Positions 32,739 through 40,261 of a stretch of 64,000 bases of DNA are shown here, in pieces. The position numbers and the translations under genes were made by a program. The stretch comes from Janibacter cremeus (lineage in GTDB: Bacteria; Actinomycetota; Actinomycetes; Actinomycetales; Dermatophilaceae): positions 1,922,001 through 1,986,000 of the forward strand of contig NZ_CP115184.1 of NCBI RefSeq assembly GCF_029395675.1, read 5' to 3'. Within the stretch, counting starts at the first letter, position 1. The number at the start of each line of letters is the position of its first letter. The notes beneath the pieces are model-generated. The model searched no databases. It saw nothing but the letters and a program-made list of their open reading frames with translations, and had not been told where the DNA came from.

Positions 32739-34274
32739 CTACTCCCGGCAGGTCAGCTCCCCGCCCTCGGGCAGCCCACCCGTGAGCCAGTACTCCTCCA
32801 CGGCGGAGTCGACGCAGTCGTTCTGTCGCATGTAGGCGGTGTGGCCGTCGCCCTCGTGGGTGACCAGCGCCGAGTTGTCGATCTGCTCGTGCAGCCGCAC
32901 GGCCCACTCGTAGGGCGTGGCCGGGTCCCGGGTGGTGCCGACGATGAGGAGCGGGTCGGCCCCCTTCGCCTCGACCGGGCCGATGCCCTCGACCGGCTCG
33001 ACGGGCCACGTGGCGCAGACCAGGCTCTCCCAGGCGAGGAAGGTCCCCCAGATCGGCGCCTCGGCCTCGACCTCGTCGACGACCTGCTGCCACTCCTGCG
33101 GGTCCTTGTCGACACCGTCGTCGAGGCAGCTGACCGCGGGCAGTGCCTCCATGATGTTCGAGGTGTAGGTCCCCGACGTGTCGCGCCCGGCGTACGTCAT
33201 CCCCAGCTGCATCAGCGCACTGCCGTCACCCTGCCCGGCGGCGACGAGGGCCTCGGTGAGCATCGACCACATGCCCTGGTCGTACATGGCCTGGGCGATG
33301 CCGACGGAGGCCCACCCCTCGGTGAGCCGGGGGCCGCCACCGGCGGGCACCGGGCTCCGGTCGAGCTCCTGCAGCAGGCCCTTGACCGACGCGAGGACCT
33401 CCTCCTCCGTGCCCCCGAGGGGGCAGTCGTCGGTGAGGCAGTCCGCGGCCCAGGCGCGGGTGGCGGTGTCGAAGCCCTTCGCCTGCCCGACTGCCGCCTC
33501 GATGCCGCTGAGGTCGGTCGGGAAGACCCCGTCGAGGACCATCCGGCCGACCCGCTCCGGGAAGAGCTCCGCGTAGGTGGCTCCGATGGTGGTCCCGTAG
33601 GACTTGCCGAGGTAGGTCAGCTTGCCGTCGTCGAGGGCCGATCGGAGCACGTCGAGGTCCTTGGCGACGTCCTGGGTGGACACGTGCCCGATGAGCTCAC
33701 CTGTGGTCTCCTCGCACGCCCGGCCGAACTCCGCCGACTGCTCGACCGCCGCCACGCGCTCCGAGGCGTCGTCCGGCGACGGGTCGTTGCCCATCCACTC
33801 GTCGAGCTCCGCGTCGCCGACGCAGTCGACCGGCGCCGACCGCTGGACGCCCCGGGGGTCGAAACCGACGACGTCTAAGTGCTCCCGGACCGCCGACCCG
33901 ACGATCTGGTCGGCCGCGGCCGCGTAGTCCACACCGGAGCCCCCCGGACCGCCCGGGTTCACCACCAGGGAGCCGGCGGCGTCCCCCTTCGCCGGGACGC
34001 GGTTGACCGCGATCTCGAGGGTCTCCCCGTCCGGCTCGGACCAGTCGACGGGGACCTCGAGGCTCGCGCACTCCACCGCCGGGCAGTCGCTCCAGTCCAG
34101 CTCCTGCTCGTAGTAGCGCTCGAGGCCGTCGGTGCCGGGCGGCGGCTCCTGGTCGCCGGCAGACAGGCCGGTCGGCTCCGGGCCGGGCGCCAGGAGTGAG
34201 CAGCCGGTGACCGGCAGCACGAGCGCGACGAGCACCGCGGCGAGGCGAAGGGGGGCACGGCCGGGCGAGAGCAT
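32739..34274 (-). CDS. Secreted tripeptidyl-peptidase-like alpha/beta hydrolase (lipoprotein)
   Basis: 511 residues. The signal peptide with lipobox (VLVALVLPVTGCSLL) suggests lipid anchoring outside the cell. The peptidase S33/TAP family features are VVNPGGPGGSGVDYA (oxyanion), FDPRGVQRSAPVDC, nucleophile GKSYGTTIGATYAELFPERV, Asp in VGTTRDPATPYEWA and His in THEGDGHTAYMR. Several Cys pairs could form disulfides. It should release short peptides from protein N-termini. The ATG is 7 bases after TAGCGT, a leaderless pattern. Confidence 0.9.
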   Translation of the reverse strand: MLSPGRAPLRLAAVLVALVLPVTGCSLLAPGPEPTGLSAGDQEPPPGTDGLERYYEQELDWSDCPAVECASLEVPVDWSEPDGETLEIAVNRVPAKGDAAGSLVVNPGGPGGSGVDYAAAADQIVGSAVREHLDVVGFDPRGVQRSAPVDCVGDAELDEWMGNDPSPDDASERVAAVEQSAEFGRACEETTGELIGHVSTQDVAKDLDVLRSALDDGKLTYLGKSYGTTIGATYAELFPERVGRMVLDGVFPTDLSGIEAAVGQAKGFDTATRAWAADCLTDDCPLGGTEEEVLASVKGLLQELDRSPVPAGGGPRLTEGWASVGIAQAMYDQGMWSMLTEALVAAGQGDGSALMQLGMTYAGRDTSGTYTSNIMEALPAVSCLDDGVDKDPQEWQQVVDEVEAEAPIWGTFLAWESLVCATWPVEPVEGIGPVEAKGADPLLIVGTTRDPATPYEWAVRLHEQIDNSALVTHEGDGHTAYMRQNDCVDSAVEEYWLTGGLPEGGELTCRE

Positions 34275-34284
34275 GTCGCCGACG

Positions 34285-35445
34285 CTATCGCGGCAGCTGC
34301 AGCCCGACAGCCATCGCCTCCAGGGCGAGGAGGGGCGCGCCGTTGGCACCGATGCGCTCGCGCGCGGTCGCGATCTCCTCCATCGCGAGGAGCAACCCCT
34401 CGGCACTGAAGGCACGGGCGACCTCCTCGACGACCGGCCGGGCGTCCTCGTTGACGAGCTCGACCGGGGTGCCCGCGTGCAGGACGAGCGCATCGCGGTA
34501 GACCGACATCAGGTCCACGAGCGCGCGGTCGATCATGTCGCGGGTGAATCGGGTGGCGCGGGTCTTCTGCTCCTTCTCCAGCGAGCTGACCTGGGCGCGG
34601 ATGTGCGGCGGCTGGGTCCGGGCACTCGGGTCGGCGCCGAGCGTCTCGAGCAGGCGCGCCTTCTCCTGCGTGGCACGGGACTCGAGTGTGCGGTCACGCT
34701 CCTGCTCGGCGATCTGGAGCAGGTCGGCCGCGGCCCCCACCGCGTCGGAGACCCCTCGGATGCGCGAGGCCATCATGATGGTGTCGCGGCGCCGGATGCG
34801 GGCGCCCTCGTCGGTCGCCAGGCGCTTGGCCAAGCCGATGTGGCTCTGCGCGGCCCGCGCGGCGTACGTCGCCATCCCCGGGTCGATGCCGTCCCGGCGC
34901 TGCAAGAGCTCGGCGACCTCCGCGACCGGTGGGGTGCGCAGCCGCACGTGCCGCGCGCGCGAGCGCACGGTGATGAGCACGTCCTCCAGGCTGGGCGCGC
35001 ACAGCAGCCACACGGTGCGCGGTGTCGGCTCCTCGAGGGCCTTGAGCAGGGCGTTGCCGGACTGCTCGGTCAGCCGGTCGGCGTCCTCGACCAGGATCAC
35101 CCGGTAGCGCCCCACGCTCGGCGAGCGCCCGGCCAGCTGGACGAGCGCCCGCGTCTCGGCGACACCGATGGACAACGCCTCCGTCGCGAGCACCTCGACG
35201 TCGGCGTGGGTCCCGTCCAGGGCGGTGCGGCACTCGCGGCACTCCCCGCACCCGCCGCTCGGGCACAGCAGCGCCCCGGCGAAGGCCCGGGCCGCGACCG
35301 AGCGTCCCGACCCGGGCGGGCCGGTGAACAACCACGCATGTGTCATCGACGCCGGCTCGCCGACCGCCCGCTGCAGCGCGGCCACGGTCTGCGGCTGGCC
35401 GATGACGTCCCGCCAGATGCCCGGAGTGGTGGGGGGCGCGGTCAC
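34285..35445 (-). CDS. holB: DNA polymerase III subunit delta' (clamp loader)
   Basis: 386 residues. It is part of the clamp loader that places the sliding clamp at primed DNA. The N-terminal AAA+ domain has GPPGSGRSVAA, where Arg replaces the usual P-loop Lys; delta' does not hydrolyse ATP, so this fits. A Cys4 zinc site is CPSGGCGECREC. ILVEDADRLTEQSGNALLKALEEP and the SRC-like DVLITVRSRARHVRL complete the domain. Its GTG overlaps the tmk stop by 4 bases (GTGA), the usual tmk-holB pair. Confidence 0.93.
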   Translation of the reverse strand: MTAPPTTPGIWRDVIGQPQTVAALQRAVGEPASMTHAWLFTGPPGSGRSVAARAFAGALLCPSGGCGECRECRTALDGTHADVEVLATEALSIGVAETRALVQLAGRSPSVGRYRVILVEDADRLTEQSGNALLKALEEPTPRTVWLLCAPSLEDVLITVRSRARHVRLRTPPVAEVAELLQRRDGIDPGMATYAARAAQSHIGLAKRLATDEGARIRRRDTIMMASRIRGVSDAVGAAADLLQIAEQERDRTLESRATQEKARLLETLGADPSARTQPPHIRAQVSSLEKEQKTRATRFTRDMIDRALVDLMSVYRDALVLHAGTPVELVNEDARPVVEEVARAFSAEGLLLAMEEIATARERIGANGAPLLALEAMAVGLQLPR

Positions 35446-36062
35446 ACCAGGCCGTCCTCGGTGACGCGCTCCCACACGAGCCGGGCGATCTCGTCCGGGG
35501 AGGCCGAGCCGTCGACGACGAGGTAACGGTCCGGCGCCGACTCGGCCAGGGCGAGGAAGTGCCCGCGCACCGCGGCGTGGAACCCCTCGGCCTCCGACTC
35601 CATCCGGTCGTGGACGTCGCCGCGGCGGCGCCTCCCTTCGCCCGGGTTGATGTCGACGACCACGGTGAGGTGCGGGACGAGCCCGTCCACGGCCCAGTCC
35701 TGCAGCTCGGTGACCTCGGCCGCGCCGAGGTCACGGCCGGCGCCCTGGTAGGCGATGGCGGAGTCGATGTAGCGGTCGGTGATGACCACGGCTCCGTCCT
35801 CGAGCGCGGGGAGGACGACCTCCTCGACGTGCTGGGCCTTGTCGGCCGCGAAGATCAGCGCCTCGGCCCGCGGAGTGACCTCGTCACCGTGGAGGACGAG
35901 GTCGCGCAGCGCTCCGCCGAGCACGGTCCCGCCCGGCTGCCGGGTGATCACGACCTCACGGCCGGCCTCCTCGAAGGCCCGCGCCAGGCGCCTGACCTGC
36001 GTGGACTTGCCGGCCCCGTCGCCCCCTTCGAAGGCGATGAAGGTCCCCTGTGGTTCACTCAC
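35442..36062 (-). CDS. tmk: Thymidylate kinase
   Basis: 206 residues; phosphorylates dTMP to dTDP. P-loop FEGGDGAGKSTQVRRL near residues 11-26, VVITRQPGGTVLGG, and ITDRYIDSAIAYQGAGRDLG. The lid RRRRGDVHDRMESE is present. The second motif is usually TREPGG; here Glu is Gln. The GTG start lies 6 bases after TAGGCT (36069-36074), a leaderless pattern. It is coupled to holB and divergent from the serine hydrolase gene with only 58 bp between the starts. Confidence 0.95.
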   Translation of the reverse strand: MSEPQGTFIAFEGGDGAGKSTQVRRLARAFEEAGREVVITRQPGGTVLGGALRDLVLHGDEVTPRAEALIFAADKAQHVEEVVLPALEDGAVVITDRYIDSAIAYQGAGRDLGAAEVTELQDWAVDGLVPHLTVVVDINPGEGRRRRGDVHDRMESEAEGFHAAVRGHFLALAESAPDRYLVVDGSASPDEIARLVWERVTEDGLV

Positions 36063-36120
36063 CCCGCGAGCCTATGGCAGTGCCCGGACAACCGTGATCG
36101 GGGGCACTACGTTGTCCCCC

Positions 36121-37461
36121 ATGGCTTTCACCGAGGAGACCGCACGTGCCCTGACCGCCCGCGCGCTGACGGCGCAGACCGACGGGCGGGTGCCCGGCCT
36201 CGCGGCGGGTGTGGCGCGCAAGGGTGGCCTCGAGTGGTTCCGCGGGATCGGGACGATCGACCTGGCCACCCCCGGGGACGCCCCGGACGAGGACACGCAG
36301 TACCCCGTGGCGAGCAACTCCAAGACCTTCACCGCCGTCGCGATCATGGCGCTGCGCGACGAGGGTCGCCTGAGCCTCGACGACACCGTCGAGGAGCACC
36401 TCTCCGACAGCTCGCACGCCCGCGTGACGATCCGGCAGCTGCTCTCGCACACCTCCGGGATGCAGCGCGAGCCCGTCGGCGACGTCTTCGACACGCTGGA
36501 GATGCCCACCCGCGAGGAGCTGCTCGCCGGCTGGTCGGGTGCCGAGCGCGTCGGCCGCCCGCACGACCGCTGGCACTACTCCAACCTGGCCTTCTCCGTC
36601 CTCGGTGAGATCATCGCCCGGCTCGACGGCGGCACCTGGGAGGAGTCGATCCGTCGTCGCATCCTCGACCCGCTCGGGATGAGCCGCACCGGGACCGCCC
36701 CGAGCGGTCGCGGGGCGAAGGGGTACTACGTCCCGCCCTTCGCCGACGTCCCCGTCGAGGAGCCCGTCCTCGACGCCCGCGCCATGGACCCCGCCGGCGG
36801 TCTCCTCTCCACCCCTGCCGACATGGCCCGCTGGGGTGGCTTCATCGCCGACCCCGTCGAGGAGGTCCTCTCCCCCGACACCCTCGAGGAGATGTGCCAG
36901 CCGCAGGTCATGGCCGACACGGTCGGCTGGGTCAGCGCGTGGGGCCTGGGATTGCAGCTGGTTCGGCACGAGGGCCGCTTCTGGGTCGGGCACACCGGCG
37001 GCTGGCCGGGCTCGATCACCGGGGTCTTCACCGAGCGCTCCTCTGCGACAACCGGCCTGATCATGATGAACAACTCCGCACCCGTGCCGCCGGCCACCGC
37101 TGCCGTCGAGATGGGCACCATCGCGATCGAGCGCGAGCCGGTCGAGCCGGAGCCGTGGGAGCCCGGCACCGAGCTGCCCGCCGACCTCGTCCCACTGCTC
37201 GGGCACTGGTACTCGGAGGGCACCCACTTCGTCCTGTCGGTCAGGCAGGGCGCGCTCGAGGCGCGCATCGCCGGTCAGCCCAAGGAGCAGCCGCCGTCGG
37301 TCTTCGAGCGCGAGGGCGCCGACCGATTCCGCACCGTCTCCGGCCGGGAGCGGGGCGAGCTGCTGCGCGTGCAGCGGGACGCGAAGGGGGAGGTCAGCCA
37401 CTTCAACTGGGCCACCTACCGTTTCGACCGCCGGCCGATGGCCTTCGGCGAGTGGCTGTGA
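36121..37461 (+). CDS. Serine hydrolase, beta-lactamase class C family
   Basis: 446 residues, cytoplasmic-looking, no signal peptide. The active-site motifs are SNSK (Ser-x-x-Lys, in YPVASNSKTFTAVAI), YSN in HYSNLAFSVLGE, and HTG in VGHTGGWPGSI. A C-terminal beta-rich domain of about 110 residues follows (DLVPLLGHWYSEGTHFVLSV). Such enzymes are mostly esterases or D-amino-acid peptidases. The ATG is 7 bases after TACGTT. It is divergent from tmk. Confidence 0.87.
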   Translation: MAFTEETARALTARALTAQTDGRVPGLAAGVARKGGLEWFRGIGTIDLATPGDAPDEDTQYPVASNSKTFTAVAIMALRDEGRLSLDDTVEEHLSDSSHARVTIRQLLSHTSGMQREPVGDVFDTLEMPTREELLAGWSGAERVGRPHDRWHYSNLAFSVLGEIIARLDGGTWEESIRRRILDPLGMSRTGTAPSGRGAKGYYVPPFADVPVEEPVLDARAMDPAGGLLSTPADMARWGGFIADPVEEVLSPDTLEEMCQPQVMADTVGWVSAWGLGLQLVRHEGRFWVGHTGGWPGSITGVFTERSSATTGLIMMNNSAPVPPATAAVEMGTIAIEREPVEPEPWEPGTELPADLVPLLGHWYSEGTHFVLSVRQGALEARIAGQPKEQPPSVFEREGADRFRTVSGRERGELLRVQRDAKGEVSHFNWATYRFDRRPMAFGEWL

Positions 37462-37467
37462 CCGTCC

Positions 37468-37902
37468 TCAGCTCGTCGCGCGCTCCCAGTCGGCCACCGG
37501 CCCGCTGACCACGTCGAAGATCGGGTGGGCCCGCGGCTCATCGAGCATCAGGTCCGCCGCCCAGTCCGGCGAGCGGTGTCGGCACTTGGCGAGCAGGTGG
37601 CGCCACTCGAGCCGCAGCTGGTCCTCGGTGACTGTCATCCGCAGCGTCGGGTCGGGCGCCGGGACCACGCGGGAGCGGTCGAACCGGTAGCCGCGTCGGT
37701 CCGCCTCCTCGGCGAGCCCGAGGAGCCACGTGGCCACCCCGACGACCGGGTCGTCCAGTTGGCGGAAGCGCACCAGCTGCGGGTGCCGGGTGTACCCCTT
37801 CGTCCGGCCGAGCAGGACGGCCTGCGCAAGCAGCCCCTCCCGCCAGCCCGAGACCAGGGCCGCCCGGTCCAGCTGGGCAGGGTCGAGACTCCACAGCCGC
37901 AT
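37468..37902 (-). CDS. Pyrimidine dimer DNA glycosylase family protein
   Basis: 144 residues. The start MRLWSLDPAQLDRAALVSGW and REGLLAQAVL match the bacterial pyrimidine dimer DNA glycosylase/T4 endonuclease V-like family (residues R-x-W-x-L-P at the N-terminus). Further conserved parts are GYTRHPQLVRFRQLDDPV and EWRHLLAKCRHRSPDWA. It would remove UV-induced dimers, but many members are untested. The ATG is 6 bases after TACGCT (leaderless pattern). It converges with the serine hydrolase gene. Confidence 0.72.
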   Translation of the reverse strand: MRLWSLDPAQLDRAALVSGWREGLLAQAVLLGRTKGYTRHPQLVRFRQLDDPVVGVATWLLGLAEEADRRGYRFDRSRVVPAPDPTLRMTVTEDQLRLEWRHLLAKCRHRSPDWAADLMLDEPRAHPIFDVVSGPVADWERATS

Positions 37903-37951
37903 GACGTGAGCGTAACCGGAGGGGACGAAGGGGTGTGGCCGCCGGAGCGGG

Positions 37952-38058
37952 CGAAGGGGTGGGGTCGTCCGACTCAGGCCGAAGTCCGCGCCGTGCACCC
38001 GCGCAGCGCCTGCACCCGCTCGTGCGGACTTCGCGCCAAGGACGACCCCACCCCTTCG
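37952..38058. repeat. Nested inverted repeat between same-strand genes
   Basis: Outer arms: CGAAGGGGTGGGGTCGTCC at 37952-37970 and its exact reverse complement at 38040-38058 (19 bp). Inner arms: CGAAGTCCGC at 37980-37989 and its complement at 38024-38033 (10 bp). The whole can fold into one long hairpin with a loop of 34 bases. It lies downstream of the acyl-CoA synthetase stop. Confidence 0.88.
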
Positions 38059-38066
38059 TCCGCGAC

Positions 38067-38106
38067 GGTCTCGAGGCTCAGCCGTGGACGGCTTCGCGCC
38101 TCGATC
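38067..38106 (+). repeat. REP-like intergenic palindromic element, copy 2
   Basis: 36 of 40 positions match the reverse complement of 3973-4012. It stands directly beside the nested inverted repeat and 6 bases from the acyl-CoA synthetase stop. Confidence 0.7.
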
Positions 38107-38111
38107 ATCAC

Positions 38112-39689
38112 TCACGCGAAGTGCTTGCGCAGCTCCCGGTTGAGGACCTTGCCGGTGGCGTTGCGCGGCAGCTCCTCCAGGAAGAGGACCTCGCGCGGGA
38201 CGCAGTGGCGGGCCCGGTGGGCTCGCACGTGCTCCTTGACCGCGTCCTCGTCGAGGGAGTGCCCCTCGTTGACGGCGACGAAGGCGGCCAGCCGCTGCCC
38301 GAAGTCGGGGTCCGGTACGCCGATGACCGAGACCTCGCGCACGGCGGGGTGCTCGGCGAGCAACCACTCGACCTCGGTCGGGTAGACGTTCTCGCCGCCG
38401 CTGACGATCATGTCGTCGTCCCGGCCGTCGACGAAGTACAGGTCGCCCTCGACGTGGCCGACGTCGCCGGTGGAGACCAGGCCGTTGATGAAGTCCTTGG
38501 ACCTGCCCTCGTTGGTGTACCCGTCGAAGACCAGCTCGTTGCCCGCGAAGATGCGGCCCGTCTGGCCGGCGGGGACCTCGCGGCCCTCGTCGTCGTAGAT
38601 CTTCACGACCGTGCCCAGCGGCGGGGTGCCGGCGGTGTTGGGGTCGCGGCGCATGTCCTCCGGGGTCGCGATGCAGACCCAGGAGGCCTCCGTCGAGCCG
38701 TAGAGGTTGTAGAGCACGTCGCCGTAGGCGTCCATGAACTTCGTGGTGAAGCCAGAGGGGAAGGCCGAGCCCGAGGTCGCGACGACCCGCAGGTTGCGCC
38801 GGGCCCGGGCGCCCGGGTCCTCCGGGAGCTCCATCATCCGCTGGAGCATCACCGGGATGGCGAACATCGCCTGCGGCTGCTGCTCCTCGAGCGCCGCGCG
38901 GGCCGCCTCCGGCGTGAAGCGGCGCTGCAGGATGATCGTGGCGCGCAGGGCCATCGACAGCTGCATCGCGGCGTACCCCCACGTGTGGAAGATCGGCGCG
39001 GAGATGAGGATCCGGTCGCCCGCGTGGAGCGGGATCCGGTCGATGATCGAGATCAGCGGGCCGAAGCCGCCCGGGGTCTTGCGGGCGGCTCCCTTCGGCG
39101 TCCCCGTCGTGCCCGAGGTGAGGATGATCGTCCTGCCACCGCGGGTGGGCACCGGCAGCTCGTTCGCGCGGGGCGCGGCCTCGACCCGGCGGGCCAGCTC
39201 GCTCTCCGTGATCTTCGGCATCGAGTCCGGCAGGTGGCTCACGACCTCGGCGAACTCGTCGTCGTGGACGAGCGCCCTGATCCCCTGCTGCTCGCAGACC
39301 TGGGCGAACTGCGGCCCGGACAGGCCGGTGTTGCCCAGCACGAGGTCGATCCCGATGGCCGAGGTGGCGCACATGACCTCGATGGCCTGCACGTGGTTGC
39401 GGGCGAGCAGGCCGATGCGGTCACCGGCCGTGAAGCCCATCTCGTTAAGGATGACCGAGATCTTCTCGGAGTTGGCCAGCAGCTCGGCGTAGGTCGTGGC
39501 GCCCCTGGTCTCGTCGACGACGGCGACGGCCTTGGGCGAGCGGTTCGCTGCTTGGCGGAGCTCACCGGCGAGGCCGAAGCCCCACTTCTTCAGGGCGGTC
39601 AGCTGCTTGACCTGGTTGGTGGGCGGCCCGGGGGCGAGCATGCCCCGCTTGGCCATGGTCTTGGCGACGGTCAGTGCATTGATGGACAT
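38112..39689 (-). CDS. AMP-dependent acyl-CoA synthetase (FadD-like)
   Basis: 525 residues; activates a carboxylic acid, probably a fatty acid, to acyl-CoA via an acyl-AMP. P-loop ILTSGTTGTPKGAARK near residue 195, FHTWGYAAM, YGSTEASW (A5), STGDVGHVEGDLYFVDGRDDD (A7/A8), and the catalytic Lys in PRNATGKVLNRELRK (A10). The N-terminal extension (INALTVAKTMAKRGM) is seen in actinobacterial FadD proteins. The ATG begins one base after the SCP2 stop, so the two are cotranscribed. Confidence 0.9.
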   Translation of the reverse strand: MSINALTVAKTMAKRGMLAPGPPTNQVKQLTALKKWGFGLAGELRQAANRSPKAVAVVDETRGATTYAELLANSEKISVILNEMGFTAGDRIGLLARNHVQAIEVMCATSAIGIDLVLGNTGLSGPQFAQVCEQQGIRALVHDDEFAEVVSHLPDSMPKITESELARRVEAAPRANELPVPTRGGRTIILTSGTTGTPKGAARKTPGGFGPLISIIDRIPLHAGDRILISAPIFHTWGYAAMQLSMALRATIILQRRFTPEAARAALEEQQPQAMFAIPVMLQRMMELPEDPGARARRNLRVVATSGSAFPSGFTTKFMDAYGDVLYNLYGSTEASWVCIATPEDMRRDPNTAGTPPLGTVVKIYDDEGREVPAGQTGRIFAGNELVFDGYTNEGRSKDFINGLVSTGDVGHVEGDLYFVDGRDDDMIVSGGENVYPTEVEWLLAEHPAVREVSVIGVPDPDFGQRLAAFVAVNEGHSLDEDAVKEHVRAHRARHCVPREVLFLEELPRNATGKVLNRELRKHFA

Positions 39690-39690
39690 G

Positions 39691-40143
39691 TCAGGCCTTC
39701 GGGATGTCGAACATGGAGGGGAAGGTGGCGGCGAGCGCGAGGTCGCCCTTCACCTTGATCTTGCCGCGCATCACCAGCATCGTCGGGTTGCCCCGACCGG
39801 TGGTCATCTTGAGGAACTCCGCGGGCGCCATCATCAGGGAGACGTCGTAGTCGTCGCCCGGCTCCTCGGAGACGCGGCACGAGCCGTCGTCGATGACGAT
39901 CTCGTAGGTGTCGTGGGGCCGGCTCTCGGGGCCCCCGGTGATCCGGAACTGCGTGGTGGCGCTGACGCCCTCCGCCCGATCGGGGCGGAAGAGCGTCGGG
40001 AAGCGGGCGAAGACCGCGTCCAGGACGGCGATCCGGTGCTCGCCGCGCATGGTCTCGGCGATCTCACGGTCGGACATGCCCTTGACGAGCGCGGCGAACT
40101 CCTCGGGACTCATGGTCGCGAAGCTCGAGGGGTCCAGTTCCAT
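39691..40143 (-). CDS. SCP2 sterol-binding-domain protein
   Basis: 150 residues. An N-terminal helix pair (SPEEFAALVKGMSDREIAETM) precedes an SCP2-like domain: TTQFRITGGP, YEIVIDDGSCRVSE, then DVSLMMAPAEFLKMTTGRGN and MLVMRGKIKVKGDLALAATFP. SCP2 domains bind sterols or long acyl chains. Pairing with an acyl-CoA synthetase suggests lipid handling. GAAGGAG precedes the ATG at 40143. Confidence 0.82.
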   Translation of the reverse strand: MELDPSSFATMSPEEFAALVKGMSDREIAETMRGEHRIAVLDAVFARFPTLFRPDRAEGVSATTQFRITGGPESRPHDTYEIVIDDGSCRVSEEPGDDYDVSLMMAPAEFLKMTTGRGNPTMLVMRGKIKVKGDLALAATFPSMFDIPKA

Positions 40144-40261
40144 GGCAGCTCCTTCGGTGCGGTGTGCCGCGACCATACCCGCGAGTAACGTGGCCCGCCA
40201 ATGGTCGCGGCCACACCGCCACGTGCGTCCTGTCACACCGACGAAGGGAGCGTGCCTCGCC

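Noticed and set aside
29740..33878. Two long plus-strand open frames over the LuxR, monooxygenase and peptidase genes
   Set aside because: They are shadows. The minus strand shows intact helix-turn-helix, Rossmann and hydrolase motifs.
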